64,000 nt of DNA from Helianthus annuus (taxonomy: Eukaryota > Streptophyta > Magnoliopsida > Asterales > Asteraceae), in NCBI RefSeq assembly GCF_002127325.2, contig NC_035440.2, positions 75,146,464 through 75,210,463 on the forward strand. The letters are read 5' to 3'. Of this stretch, positions 34,529-46,639 are shown piece by piece (the first letter of the stretch is position 1; every line of letters starts with the position of its first letter). The position numbers were made by a program, and so were the translations under genes. Below the pieces are notes generated by a model. The model saw nothing but the letters and a program-made list of their open reading frames with translations, had not been told where the DNA came from and made no database searches.

Positions 34529-36263
34529 AATACCCCCACACTTAAATCTTTGCTTATCGTCAAGCAAAACTCTGTAAGATGTGGCTTACACTCCCAAATG
34601 GAATGGGTAGAAGAGAAGGTTTTGGGCTTGTCTTGAGTGTCGGGAATCCAAGATCTTTATTGGGTTTTATTTTTATACTATTTACAATCCAATTCGTTAT
34701 GATTTATTTAGAACGTTTCATAAGAGAAATTACTTATTTGGGCATAACGTGCCTCTTTAAAATTTCATTTATATACAAGTTCACATACCTCACGGGGGAT
34801 CACTCAACACTCGGCCGAAGGTGTATTTTTAGTGAATCACTCGAGAGCGGCATGGAACTTACTCCTACCATAAGCTTGCCAAGCAATCAATCCTCCACCT
34901 TTTTAACGATATACCTTTGTAAATATCAAGAGGACTTTTTGGGGGAAGGGTTAGGCTTGTGTTAATGGTTAGTAGAAAATGGCGAAAGGCGTAAAAAGCG
35001 TCGGTTTTCGTAAGACTTTTTATTTTCTTTCTTTCTTTCTTTCTTTTTTTTTTTTGTAACTTGTTATTTTGATGAAGCACTTATTCAAACAAAGTTCTTT
35101 TTGATAGAGTTGTTTGTTTATTTCTTTTGGCTTCATTATCATCATCATTTTTCTCTTTTTTTTAAGGAAGTCATAAGAAAAACCGCGCTTTGTTACTAAA
35201 ATAAAGGGTTTAAAATGAAAAAGGGGTTTTGGTGGGAAAAAAGGTGTTTGTTTTGGGTTAAGAAATGAAAAGGTTTAGGCTCAAAGGGGTTAACTAGGGG
35301 GATTTTGTGTAGGTGGTAAAAAAAAGGAAAATAATGGTGTTGAAATAAAAAGGGTTAGTTCTAATGTCTCCATCATTTACTTACTTGGGTTTAAGTTGGT
35401 AAGGACCGGGAATGTATCGTCGTGGCAAGTTCTAGAGTCGTAAGAAACCAAGCGGCTATTCACACAAGAAACGAAAAATGAGCATTTAGTTTAAAGATGT
35501 ATATTTGTATGCTCAATAAAGGCTCAAAACTCACTTTTGTGGGAATGGGTTTTTATGTGATCAAGTATATATTATCAAATTTTAACTAAGCTTGTCATGC
35601 CGTTTCATAATTTTCTTATGTTGGTTCTTTTTATCACGACGTTATCGGTTGTAAATTTGTAAAAATATAACCTTTTTAGAATTTTGAAATTCCCAAATTA
35701 CACCAAGACAAGTGAAAAAAATGAAAAGTTTTTGAAAAAATTTGGGGTGATTAGCGGTTCCAATAGAGTTTTGTGTAAGGCTTGTAATTAGGACTTGCAA
35801 AATTCAAGGTTTTAGCATCCCCCCCCCACACTTAAATTACACATTGTCCTCAATGTGTTCCAAAAATAAGTTTTTCGGTTGATTAAAATGTGTAAAAGTG
35901 GGTTAAAAACAAGATTTTATGTTACTGGGTAGCTGAACGCGGGGTGGTGTTGGCTGAGCACGACCCTGTGTCCAGACTGCCAGTACCAAAAGTAAACAGA
36001 AGGCTGGGCACGGGGGCGTGTTCAATGAGCACGGCCCCGTGTCCAGGTACCTGAACTGGGCATTTCTGCAGATTTTTGGGCACGGGGGCGTGTTGGGTTG
36101 AGCACGACCCCGTGCTGAACTTGCTGTAATGAAGAAAATTTGTCGAGAGGCCCTGTTTTTGTGCATGGGGTGTTGGTTCAAGCTTCCCTTAGTATCCTTC
36201 ACCATCCCGAGTGTGTTTTATTTCTGCAATATTAAAACTAAACTAAAAATCATAAAAGTTAAA
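34529..36263 (-). other. 3' interior of the Athila/Tat-like element
   Basis: No RT or integrase homology. It contains the purine tract at the left edge, a CTTT microsatellite (about 35,026-35,056), and CACGGGGGCGTG / CACGGCCCCGTG words at about 35,950-36,120. Predicted frames are short and not credible. Confidence 0.65.
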
Positions 36264-37661
36264 CTAATCTAAAACTAAGGATAGTTCCGCGGAATGCCTC
36301 CGTGGTGCGCCACGTTTATAAGGGTCCTTGGCTAGACCCTCCTTATCGGGTGGTTCTGGCTCATCGTCAATTAGGGGGTCATAGTTGCCAAAAGGATATT
36401 TCATTGAGTGCTCAAGATCTATGCTCCTTTTGAATGCCCCTAATTGAAGAGGTAGATTGTTGAACTTCCGGTTTTTCAAAGCTTCATGAGTTTTTACAAA
36501 AGGTCGTCCCAACACTAGAGGAGCGTCATCGAGGATGACACAGTCGGTTGGGATTACCATTTGATTTGTTTGAACCAAGACATCCTCCACTACACCGCTT
36601 GATTTTATTACTTTCCGATTAGATAGAAAAATGGGTAATTGAAGTGGAGTAAAATCACTAATACTTAATTTTTTGAAAATGTAATTAGGCATTATGTTAA
36701 CACAAAGATCTTTATCAATGGTGACATTACTAATAAATGAATTTTGAAAAAAACATGGAACCGGTGTAATGTTAATTTCAAAATGATCTTCTTTTATTAG
36801 TGAAGTTTGATCATTAGTTAACTTAACACTTACCATTTCTTCAATTTTAGTGTTAGTGTTTAACTCTTTTAAAAACTTAGCATGAGTGGTTACTAAACAA
36901 TGATTTTTGAAAGAAGGTGATAAGAGATTAATTTCTTCAAAATTAGACTCTTCTTGAATTTTAACGTTATCGGCCTCACCTTTTTCGTTGTTTAACTCAT
37001 GTGTCGGTTTTTCACTTATTTGTTCTTCCATTTTTAATTCCTCAATTATCGTTTCTTCATTTTTTGACTCTTCTCTTACGCGGGACTCCTCTTCCCTTGT
37101 GCGAGATTCTTTTATGCAATGTTCGATAAATTTAAGGTTTTCTATTATCCTATCGGCTATGTCGGTGATAGAGTAAGGATCGGGATCCTCAAGGCTTGAA
37201 TCCGGTTGTTCGATCCTTGGTTCCTCATACTACCCATATGAAGTAGATGGTTCATACCATTGTTCTTCATTGTAAGCACATGATGGATAAGGGTCGTAAT
37301 TTTGTTCTTCATAGTACTCATATGAGGTGGGTTGTTCACGCCATGATTCCTCATAATAAGTGTATGAAGGTGGTGGCTCATATCTTGACTCTTCAAAGTA
37401 TGAGTATGAAGGCTCATACCTTGGTTCATCAAAATATGAGTATGAGGGAGGAGGTTCATACCTTGGGTCTTCATAGGATGTGTATGAAGTCGATGGCTCG
37501 TACCTGGGTTCCTCATAATGGTTGTATGAAGCGGATGGTTGAAATAAGTTACAATATTGTACCGAGTGCGGGTTTCCACAATTAGTGCAATAGTCTCTCA
37601 TATAATCATCCTCCTCATAGGTGTAGTTGTAGCTTCCTGAGTATTGATCCATAAGAATCAC
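36264..37661 (-). pseudogene. Gag-like and protease-like ORF split by one TAG
   Basis: One frame runs from the ATG at 37,661 to the stop at 36,264 (about 465 codons), broken only by a TAG at 37,230-37,232. The first part has a short knuckle CTNCGNPHSVQYC (CX2CX3HX4C, one residue shorter than usual) followed by eight or so Tyr/Pro/Glu repeats (YEEPRYEPSTSY-like). The second part is acidic, then carries an aspartic-protease-like fold: VNIMPNYIFKKL, GVVEDVLVQ, and VILDDAPLVLGRPF as in Athila proteases. The usual active-site DLGAS position reads DLCVN, so catalysis is doubtful. The TAG could be a mutation or a regulated stop. Confidence 0.65.
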
Positions 37662-38057
37662 TCAACAGACCACAACTGAGTCTCGGGACCAGAAAACAAA
37701 AATAAAGACGGAAACAGAGGCTGGACACGGCCTCGTGCTCAGTGGACACGGCCCCGTGTTCAGGATCTGTATCTGGGCGTTTTTTAATTAAAGTTACTGG
37801 TCTCGTTGGACACGGGGGCGTGTTCAGTGAGCACTGCCCCGTGTTCAGACTCTGTATCTGGGTATCTAACTAAAAATATGCAACACGGGGGCGTGTTCAG
37901 TGAGCATGGCCCCGTGTTCAGGCTATTGTAAATGCAAACTAAACTAAAATGCAGAAAAATGTGCGCGCGTTTTGAAAAGGTTTTGAAAAAACTGATTAGG
38001 CCGTCGATTTTAAGCTTTCTTAAAATCCTTGTGTCCCCGGCAACGCCGCCAAAAACG
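37662..38057 (-). other. Leader and tRNA-Asp primer site of the Athila/Tat-like element
   Basis: The primer site is at 38,034-38,051. The 370-bp leader contains a further cluster of CACGGCCCCGTG and CACGGGGGCGTG words (about 37,735-37,920), the same words as in both LTRs. Confidence 0.8.
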
Positions 38058-39796
38058 TGATGTGCGTTGGTGTGTATATATTTTAGATATATATTTTAAG
38101 CCCTTTTTACACTTTAGCCAAGTTTTAAATTTGTAAAACACGATATTTACTAACACTAAACATACATATGGGCAAGTGTACCCATCGTGGACGTAGTATA
38201 GTGTTGGTAAGATACCGAGGCCGTCCAAGGACACAAGAGCTTTTAGTACCGGTTTATCCTCAACGTCTAATTAAATCAAAATATTAGAAAAAGATTTTTA
38301 AACTAAGAAAATAAAACTAACTAAATGCTGAAAAATAAAATAAAAATAAAAACAGATAGACAAGATGAATCACTTGGATCCGACTCGTGTGTTAGTATTA
38401 CCTTTGATTATTTTCACACTTTTGCACTTGTTTAAGAGATTGTAGTAGGCCCCTCTTTTGAAGGCGATGTTACCCTCAACCCAGTAGTTTGAGTCAGCAA
38501 GGATACCATCCTAAAGGGTCAGATTATTGAAAGATAATTAATTAAGTTATTAATGCAAATTATTTTAGGCCCCTCTTTTAGAGGTGACGTTACCCTCGAC
38601 TAACTAGTCTGAGTCAGCAGGGATACAGTCCTAAATAGCAGGGTTATAGTATTAATAGTAGTTAACTTATGAGGGGATCAAAGAGTTTGGACCCCCGCCA
38701 TCCAATACCTTTGGGTATTAAAGGAGGTCCTACTAAATTTGACCCAGGTCCCTTGCAGGACCTCTAAACGCTGAACAAGGGCAAGACCCTTACCAAACCG
38801 TTCCCTTAACCCCCGACCAGGTAGCCAACATACCGCCATATAGACCGTGGAGATATGAATGGTGAAGATCTTTTATTTTATATAGACAGTAAAATAATGC
38901 CAAGACACCACGGACAAACGATAAGGAAGAATCACCTTCAACATAAGAAACTAGTTATTAAAGTCATTAATAAAAACCAATTAAGAAGTGCAAAAGATTA
39001 GAAATAAAAAGTATTATACTAAACACTTGTCTTCACCAAGTGATGTAAGAGACTTAGGCAAACATGGCCTTGATTGTCAAGAACTCTTACGATCAATCTT
39101 AGATCCCGAGACGACTCACACACTCTATGATGGCAATGGATGATGGCGGTGGATGATGGTGTTGTGATGGTGGTGGGTGGTAGATGAAGTGTGAGAGAGG
39201 TGGTGTGCCAAGGGATGAGTTGAAATGGCTCCAAGCACTCCTATTTATAGGCTGAACAGAAGCCTGGGCATGGCCCCGTGCCCGCTGGGCACGGCCCCGT
39301 GTCCGTCTGACACTCTTTCTCTTCATTAATTGTAATTCGCAATTACAATAAATGTGCCTGCAATAGTCTGACCACGGCCCCGTGTCCGCTGAGCACGGCC
39401 CCGTGGTGGGCGATGGAAGCTTCCACAGGTTTGTCTTTTGTGCCAAGGCTGACCATGACCCCGTGTTCGCTGGGCACGCCCCGTGTTGAGCTGGACACGC
39501 CTCGTGTTGAGCTGGACACACCCTGTGTTCAGCTGGGCACAGCCCCATGCTCAGCTTTCTTCTTGTTTTTGCTTTGGGAGATGTTGTTAAGGAGTCGGGC
39601 ATGCCACGTTTCTTCCTTTTCTTTGTATTTATGTTGGATTTGGCTGCATTTTTGCTTCTTTTGTTCGTTTAAGCTCTTTTAACCCTGAAAATACAAAAGG
39701 AAGACAAAAGCACACTTTTTCCAACATTAGTACTTAAAAAGGGTTAGTTTTATGCCTCATTTGATGTAATTTATATGTTGCATTTTACACACATCA
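38058..39796 (-). repeat. 5' LTR of the Athila/Tat-like element
   Basis: 1,739 bp, with TGATGTG...CACATCA ends and the ATCGC duplication immediately following. It is slightly shorter than its partner through loss of one repeat unit near 39,540 and a small deletion near 38,440. Otherwise very similar. Confidence 0.9.
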
Positions 39797-42700
39797 ATCG
39801 CCTCTCTTGTGTTTTGTCGATGCCTCTTGTGTTTTTCCAATTGTCGTTCCTGCTCATGGAGGAGCATTCAATCCGAATGCAAATGAGGCCCGAGCTGACC
39901 ACCTCGTTGTCGATGGTACCTTTCTGGTGAACGGTACGTTTCTTGTTAACAATCGACATGCGTCTATTCTTTTCGATTTTGGTGCCGATAGACGTTTTGT
40001 TTCTTTTTCTTTTGAGCCTTTGCTTGCGATACCTAGAAATAAACTGAGGAAACCCTTATCTTTCGAAGTTGCTTCTGGTAAACCTCTTGTTCTCGATTCT
40101 GTTATTCGCGGTTGTCAGTTGAACCTTGATAACCATCTTTTTCCCATTGACCTCACGCTGATGCAACTTGGGAGCTTCGACATTATCGTTGGGATGGATT
40201 GGTTGACCAAACACCACGCTGAGGTGGTTTGTTTTGATAAGATTGTTCGTATTCCTTTGTCTTCTAGCGACGTTTTGGAAGTTCGTGGCGAGAAACCTTC
40301 TAGTGGTTTGAAGCTTATGTCATGTATGGAAGCCCAAAGGTATTTGCGAAGGATATGTTGCTTTTCTAGCACATGTCACCGAGGAGAAAAGCAAAAGCAA
40401 GAGTATTCAGGATATTCCGATTGTTCGGGATTATCCAGTGGTGTTTCCCGATGAACTGCCTGGTTTGCCTCCAGTTCGTCAAGTCGAGTTTCATATTGAC
40501 CTTGTACCCAATGCCAACCCGATTGCAAAAGCGCCTTATCGACTTGCACCATCGGAGATGCAAGAATTATCGAAGCAGCTTCAAGAGTTATCTGATAAAG
40601 GATTCATCCGTCCGAGCTTTTCAGCTTGGGGAGCTCCTGTCCTCTTCGTGAAAAAGAAAGATGGATCTTTTCAAATGTGTATCGATTATCGTGAGCAGAA
40701 TAAGCTTACCATCAAGAATCGATATCCCCTACCTTGAATTGATGATCTCTTTGACCAGCTGCAAGGTGCTTCATGCTTTTCCAAGATCGACCTGCGTTCT
40801 GGGTATCATCAACTTCGTGTTCTCGAAGAAGATATTCCCAAAACTGCATTCCGCACAAGATATGGCCATTACGAGTTTACAGTCATGCCTTTTGGTTTGA
40901 CAAATGCTCCAGCCATCTTCATGGACTTAATGAATAGGGTCTGCAAGCCTTATTTAGAAAGTTCATTATTGTGTTCATCGATGATATTCTTGTCTATTCG
41001 AAGTCTCGAGCCGAGCACGAGCAACACCTTCGCTTAACATTGGAACTCCTGAAGAAGGAACAACTTTTTGCTAAATTCTCCAAGTGTGAATTTTGGCTTA
41101 AAGAAGTTCAATTCTTGGGTCATATAGTCAATGAGCAAGGTATTCATGTGGATCCATCCAAGATTGCTGCTATTAAGGAGTGGAGTACACCGACAACGCC
41201 TACAGAGATTCGATCTTTTCTTGGTCTTGCTGGATATTATCGTCGATTCATTTCTAATTTCTCGAAGATTGCGGTTTCACTCACTGCTTTGACGCAGAAG
41301 AATAAGCCTTTTGAGTGGGGACCCAAGCAAGAAGAAGCGTTCCAAACGCTGAAGCAGAAGCTTTGTAATGCTCCTGTTCTATCTCTACCCGAGGGAAACG
41401 AAGATTTCATTGTCTACTGCGATGCATCCAACTTAGTCCTTGGTTGTGTTCTCAAGCAACGAGGTAAGGTTATTGCATATGCATCTAGACAGCTGAAAAT
41501 TCACGAGAAGAACTATACGACTCATGATCTGGAGTTAGGAGCTGTGGTTTTTGCGCTCAAAATCTGGAGACACTACCTCTATGGAACAAAGTGTGTGGTT
41601 TTCACAGACCACAAAAGTCTTAAGCATATTCTTAATCAGAAGGAGCTTAACATGTGGCAACGATGTTGGGTTGAGCTCTTGAGCGATTACGATTGCGAGA
41701 TTCGCTACCATCCTGGTAAGGCGAATGTCGTAGCCGATGCGCTTAGTCGAAAGGAGCGAGTCAAGCTTCATTCTGTTCAAACACTGTCTGATCTTCAATC
41801 TCGTGTCCTTCAAGCTCAGCAATTTTATGTTTCACAAAATTTGATGGGTAAGGAATTACCACGTCAGCTTGAGCTTAAGCTCGAAGCGAAAGACGATGGT
41901 TTGCTCTATTTCAAGGATCGTTTGTAGATTCCGAAACAAGACGATCTTCGCACCTTGGTAATGGACGAATATCATAAGTCTCGATATTCTATCCATCCTG
42001 GTGCTGATAAAATGTACAAGGACCTTCGTACTTGGTGTTGGTGGCCTGGTATGAAAAAGGATGTTGCCTTGTATGTATCAAAATGCCTAACTTGTCTCAA
42101 TGTCAAGGCTGAACATCAACGACCTTCTGGCTTGCTTGTACAACCAGAGATACCGGTTTGGAAGTGGGAGAACATTGCGATGGATCTCATCACTAAGTTA
42201 CCGTGTACATCTAAAGGTCATGATGCTATTTGGGTTGTTATCGATCGATTAACGAAATCAGCTCATTTTATTCCGATTTGCGAAGACTTATCTGCTAATA
42301 AACTTGCAAAGATTTATGTTGATGAGATTGTGACACGACATGGTGTTCCTTTGGATATCATCTCTGATCGTGATGCTCGATTTTCATCTCATTTCTGGAA
42401 GACCATGCAATCTGCTATGGGAACCCAACTGAATCTAAGCACTGCTTATCATCCGCAAACAGATGGTCAATCTGAGCGAACGATTCAAACTTTGGAGGAT
42501 ATGCTTAGAGCATGCATGCTAGACTTTGGTGGTAATTGGGATTCTCATCTGCCATTGATAGAATTATCTTAGAACAATAGCTATCATGCTAGCATTAATA
42601 TGGCGCCATTCGAAGCTCTCTACGGTCGAAAATGCCATTCACCTGTCTGTTGGAATGAGATCGGTGAAGCTTCGCTTACTGGACCTGAGCCGTTCTGGAA

Positions 42701-43234
42701 ACAACAGACAAAATCAAAAGAATCCGTGATAATCTTGTGACAGCTCGAAGCCGTCAAAAGAGTTATGCGGATATGCGACGCAAGCCATTAGAATTTCAAG
42801 TCAGAGATCGTGTCCTACTCAAGGTTTCACCTTGGAAGGGGGTCGTAAGATTTGGAAAGAAAGGAAAACTTGCACCTCGATATGTGGGACCATTTAATAT
42901 TGTGGAAAGAATTGGGAAGGTTGCCTATCGATTAGAGCTACCTCCAGAGCTTGGAAATATCCATCCGACTTTTCACGTGTCCAATTTGCGAAAGTGTTTA
43001 GCTGAAGCTGATCTTCACATTCCTCTCGACGAGATCTGAATCGATGAAACGACGCACTTTGTCGAGAAACCCATGGAGATAACGGACCGTGTAGTCAAAC
43101 AGTTGAAGAACAAACGAATTCGATTAGTCAAAGTTCGCTGGGAATCCAAACGTGGCCCAGAGTTTACTTGGGAACGTGAGGACCAGATGAAGACGAAATA
43201 TCCGCATATGTTTTCACAAGCTTCCTCTAGTTAA
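39797..43234 (+). pseudogene. Protease-RT-RNase H-integrase-chromodomain remnant of chromovirus A
   Basis: Gag is reduced to its last residues (FNPNANEARADH). The protease has DFGAD where DSGAD is usual. RT runs from about 40,440 with [18 protein letters not shown] and [10 protein letters not shown] (about 40,973). RNase H has YCDAS and TDHKSLKH. Integrase (41,955-42,570) shows the H/H/C/C zinc segment (KCLTC), [16 protein letters not shown] and DGQSERTIQ. The GPF-type region ([20 protein letters not shown]) and a chromodomain-like tail ([20 protein letters not shown]) follow. Frameshifts lie near 40,340, 40,960 and 42,695. Stops lie at 40,735-40,737, 41,925-41,927, 42,570-42,572 and 43,037-43,039. 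Non-functional. Confidence 0.9.
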
Positions 43235-43269
43235 AATTTCGGGAAGAAATTTCCTGAAGTAGGGGAGAC

Positions 43270-43540
43270 TGTGACAACTGTGTTCTTTAATCGATGTTCA
43301 ACGTAAAAACGATGATGATTATTAATAAAACAATGTGCTTTGGTATTATTATATGTATTTTTGTGTTATTATGTGTGTATTTGTGTTTGGTGATTTTTTT
43401 CAATTCAATTCGATTCCGATTTCATGCTCTAAATCGCTTTCTGGAAGGTTACACGCGCGCCGATGCGTAAATATAACCAGTTCAATGCAACGAACACTCC
43501 GAAATAGTGAAATAGGCTTAACATACCTTAAATAACTTAT
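43270..43540 (+). repeat. Truncated 3' LTR of chromovirus A
   Basis: About 270 bp match the start of the 5' LTR at 28,949 with few differences, then similarity stops abruptly at CTTAAATAAC. The sequence to the right is the LTR of another element, with no clean TG border. This junction looks like a deletion or recombination breakpoint rather than an insertion site. Confidence 0.8.
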
Positions 43541-45776
43541 TTCACCTTTGGGTGCGTTTTATATTATCGCAATCCCCAAATTGGTTCATTCATCCTAAAT
43601 TAAGTAAGAACGATTCAATAACCAATTATTCTACAAATAACTAAGTTTCTCTGATACTTAGAATTTTCACATAACTTCGAGATTTTCTCGTAAAGTCTTT
43701 GTTTTGATTATGTAGGCATTTATATATATATGTGTATATTTATAGATATATACATATTAAGATTTTCGTGATTTGAACGATTTTATTGGTGACTCTTTAT
43801 TATGTTTACTTATTGACAATATATATCTACGAGTTGAGCTTCATAATATACATGCATAAGTATGGACATATTTGGCGTATATATATATTTCGTAATTCAC
43901 ATATCACGTTACTTCACACATATATATTATGTTTAAACACTTAATACATATCAAATAACTCATCAAGTCACTTTTAAACATATTTCTCATGTTAATCACA
44001 AATTTTCACACATAGTGCGATTTCTGATCTAGTTTACCGTTTCTACCGCACAAACGTCTAAACATAGCATCATTTCATATCATCATGAAATCACTTAGAA
44101 AATCACATTACACATACTCATACTCACATTCACATATAAAATCATAACACATAAGGTCCATTCTTGAACATCCCGTTTTTGCGTACGTTGAAATATACGT
44201 ATTTTACCGTTTCGGTAGCGTTTTTGGGCGTTGGAAGTCACGTATGACCAATCAAACACCAAAATTATTTAATATAAGTTAAAATACTTATATTTATAAT
44301 AAAACATCAGTTTATAATCAGATTTAAAACCGTTTTATAAAAATCACTTAAAAAGGCGATTTTTACCGTTTTTAACGTATAGTTTCGTACCGAACTTTAC
44401 CGTAACCATCCCAAATCATCACCACTTGATATTTTAACATAACACATGTTATCTACTGATAAAAACAATAATTTAACTCATGTATATGTAGGTCTCATGA
44501 ATAGCATAAAAATCATGCAAACATTACCCAATTTACTACTTTTCAAGCCATAAGTACAACATGCAAAGCTACCAAGTTATGACATAATTTTTGTAACTTC
44601 AAAATACATCAAATAGCTTTATTTCACATGTTTATTTATGTATTTGAATGAAGGTTTATCATATGACAACAATCCATTTTATGATGATCATTAAATCATC
44701 CTACAAGTTTATGTACAAGCATTTTATGCATATTTACTTCATAATCATCACACAAGATTAATCAATCTTATTCTATCAATTAACATAACATATGACACAT
44801 TTATATCTCATTCTTGTTCAATCATTCAATCATCATACAAAAATCATTAATCACATGCATCTTAACTATGATTCAAGAACATGCAACAACTTAAAATTTC
44901 ACAAACATGCCTAATAAATTTCGGCCATATGCATCAACATATACTAACATTATTTCAAGTCAAAAATCATGATTCATTCACTCCTTTATACCTCTAACCA
45001 TTCAAAAAAAAAACATCTTACAAGTATTATTGCAAACAAAATGTAAAATACAAACACTATACACACACACACACTCATACCTAAGGCCAACTATACATAC
45101 CCACACATATCACCACTTTTTATTTGATTAAAACCATTTTCTTTTTTAGTATATTCAAGTTTGTGAAGAAATTCAAGTATTTGAGAAACTTTCCATCATC
45201 ATTATTAAAATGAAAGAACATAATTTTAAAAATAAATTTTATACCTTTCAAGACCATAAATGAATTTTTGATGATGGTTTTTATGATAAAAAGCTTGCTT
45301 CTCCTTGAAAACTACATGGTTTGATCTTGAAGTATTTGAAGGAACTTCGAAAAGACTTTAATCTTCATGGATGAAATTGAAATTTCTAAGTGAATGTGGG
45401 TGTGTATATGTACGGTTGAAGATGAAAATGAAAGTGAAGAATTGTGAATTCTTTTGAAGATGAAATTGATATGCATGTGAAGGGAATTATCTCATTGGAC
45501 CAACATTTCTTTGCATGACACTTATCCAATTTTGAAAGAAAGGTGGCAACAAATGGAATATTTGGTCGACACCTACATGCACCCTCACATATTACATGCA
45601 TTCATTCATACATACATACATACATACATACATACATACATACATACATACATACATACATACATACATACATACATACATACATACATACATACATACA
45701 TACATACATACATACATACATACATACATACATACATACATACATACATACATACATACATACATACATACATACA

Positions 45777-45812
<36 letters not shown>

Positions 45813-46340
45813 TATATATAACACATAGAGTTAAATACAGGTATTTAACTGACTACCGGATATTTTATCTCGCGTTTAAATTGCGTTTTAAGGTGTTTAA
45901 AATTATTTTTATCACTCTATAAAAAATCGTCATAATATTACTGAATAATATTTTATTTGCCTAGACTGGCTGCGTTGTCTGTATTTTGCAGTATAAGCGC
46001 GGTATTGTGCAGTATGCGATTTAACTCGAAAAATTAGCGTTTTTAAGCGTCTTAATTAATTTTTCTTCATGAATACAATTAAAAATAGAATTTTAATCAT
46101 AACCGAATATTTTTAGGATTTTAACATTATCCGGGCAGTCACCAACGTTCGTTTCGCATTTTGTTCGATACGCGATAGGCGTTTATCTTATTATTGCCAA
46201 CATAATTTTTAATATAATTTGCATTTACCAACACATTAAATATCATATAAATACACCTTATTTACTAACCTACTGCCTTTATTTATTCAGAACATGTGTC
46301 ACACTAGGATGGTACGGAATCAAAATATCCGGGTGTCACA
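43541..46340 (-). repeat. Partial 3' LTR of minus-strand chromovirus F
   Basis: The right edge GGGTGTCACA|GTCTCCCCCTG is the reverse of a purine tract CAGGGGGAGAC joined to a TGTGACACCC LTR start. The AATTTCGTCCCTGAAATT word of chromovirus tails follows. The LTR extends left for up to 2.8 kb of AT-rich DNA and lacks its outer terminus. It contains the large CATA microsatellite at 45,605-45,820. No genes are seen. Confidence 0.6.
45605..45820. repeat. (CATA)n microsatellite with (TA)n tail
   Basis: About 50 uninterrupted CATA units (200 bp) followed by a short TA run. Such length and purity predict high instability. It generates spurious open frames of HTYI- and YVCM-type repeats on both strands, which are not genes. 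Confidence 0.98.
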
Positions 46341-46639
46341 GTCTCCCCCTGTTTAGGAAATTTCGTCCCTGAAATTCTACTTTACAGATTGTGTTTTCGC
46401 ACTATGTGGAAACAGTAAGAATAGTCTTGTTAATCATGGTCCTATAGTTTCTGTGAGAAACTTTATTCTTACGAAGAATGCTTGTAGATCCTTATTAACT
46501 AATCTTACTTTTCCTAGTTCCTTGTCTCAACGCTCTATACCTTCTACAAGGTTCATCGTTTACGAGTACTTAATCAGAAAGGGCAAGCTTAGTGTTCCAC
46601 CATATCACGTTTGACATATGTTGAACCTCATATAGGTTG
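46341..46639 (-). other. 3' interior remnant of element F
   Basis: Purine tract (reversed) and chromovirus tail word, then about 250 bp without recognisable coding sequence before the element C LTR begins. The rest of F would lie beyond the window. Confidence 0.5.

Larger units (their letters stand above)
32757..39796 (-). mobile_element. Complete non-autonomous Athila/Tat-like element primed by tRNA-Asp
   Basis: The LTRs at 32,757-34,528 and 38,058-39,796 begin TGATGTG and end CACATCA. The 5-bp target duplication is ATCGC (32,752-32,756 and 39,797-39,801). The minus-strand primer site at 38,034-38,051 reads TGGCGGCGTTGCCGGGGA, one mismatch from the tRNA-Asp site used by Athila/Tat elements. 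A purine tract (GTGTGGGGGTA reversed) abuts the left LTR. The interior has only a gag-like/protease-like frame (36,264-37,661) and no RT, RNase H or integrase, so the element depends on others to move. Confidence 0.9.
28949..43540 (+). mobile_element. Chromovirus A (Tekay-type Ty3/gypsy), split by a nested element
   Basis: 5' LTR 28,949-32,235; primer site at 32,242; leader to 32,756; a nested 7.04 kb element (32,757-39,796); remnant protease to chromodomain region (39,797-43,234); purine tract AGGGGAGAC; then the first 270 bp of a 3' LTR (43,270-43,540), which matches the 5' LTR closely and then breaks off. Gag is almost wholly deleted. The element is inserted in the copia-like element at 28,948. 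It is dead on multiple counts. Confidence 0.85.

Noticed and set aside
45511..45922. Several overlapping open frames of HTYI or YVCM repeats
   Set aside because: They are the CATA microsatellite read in all frames on both strands.
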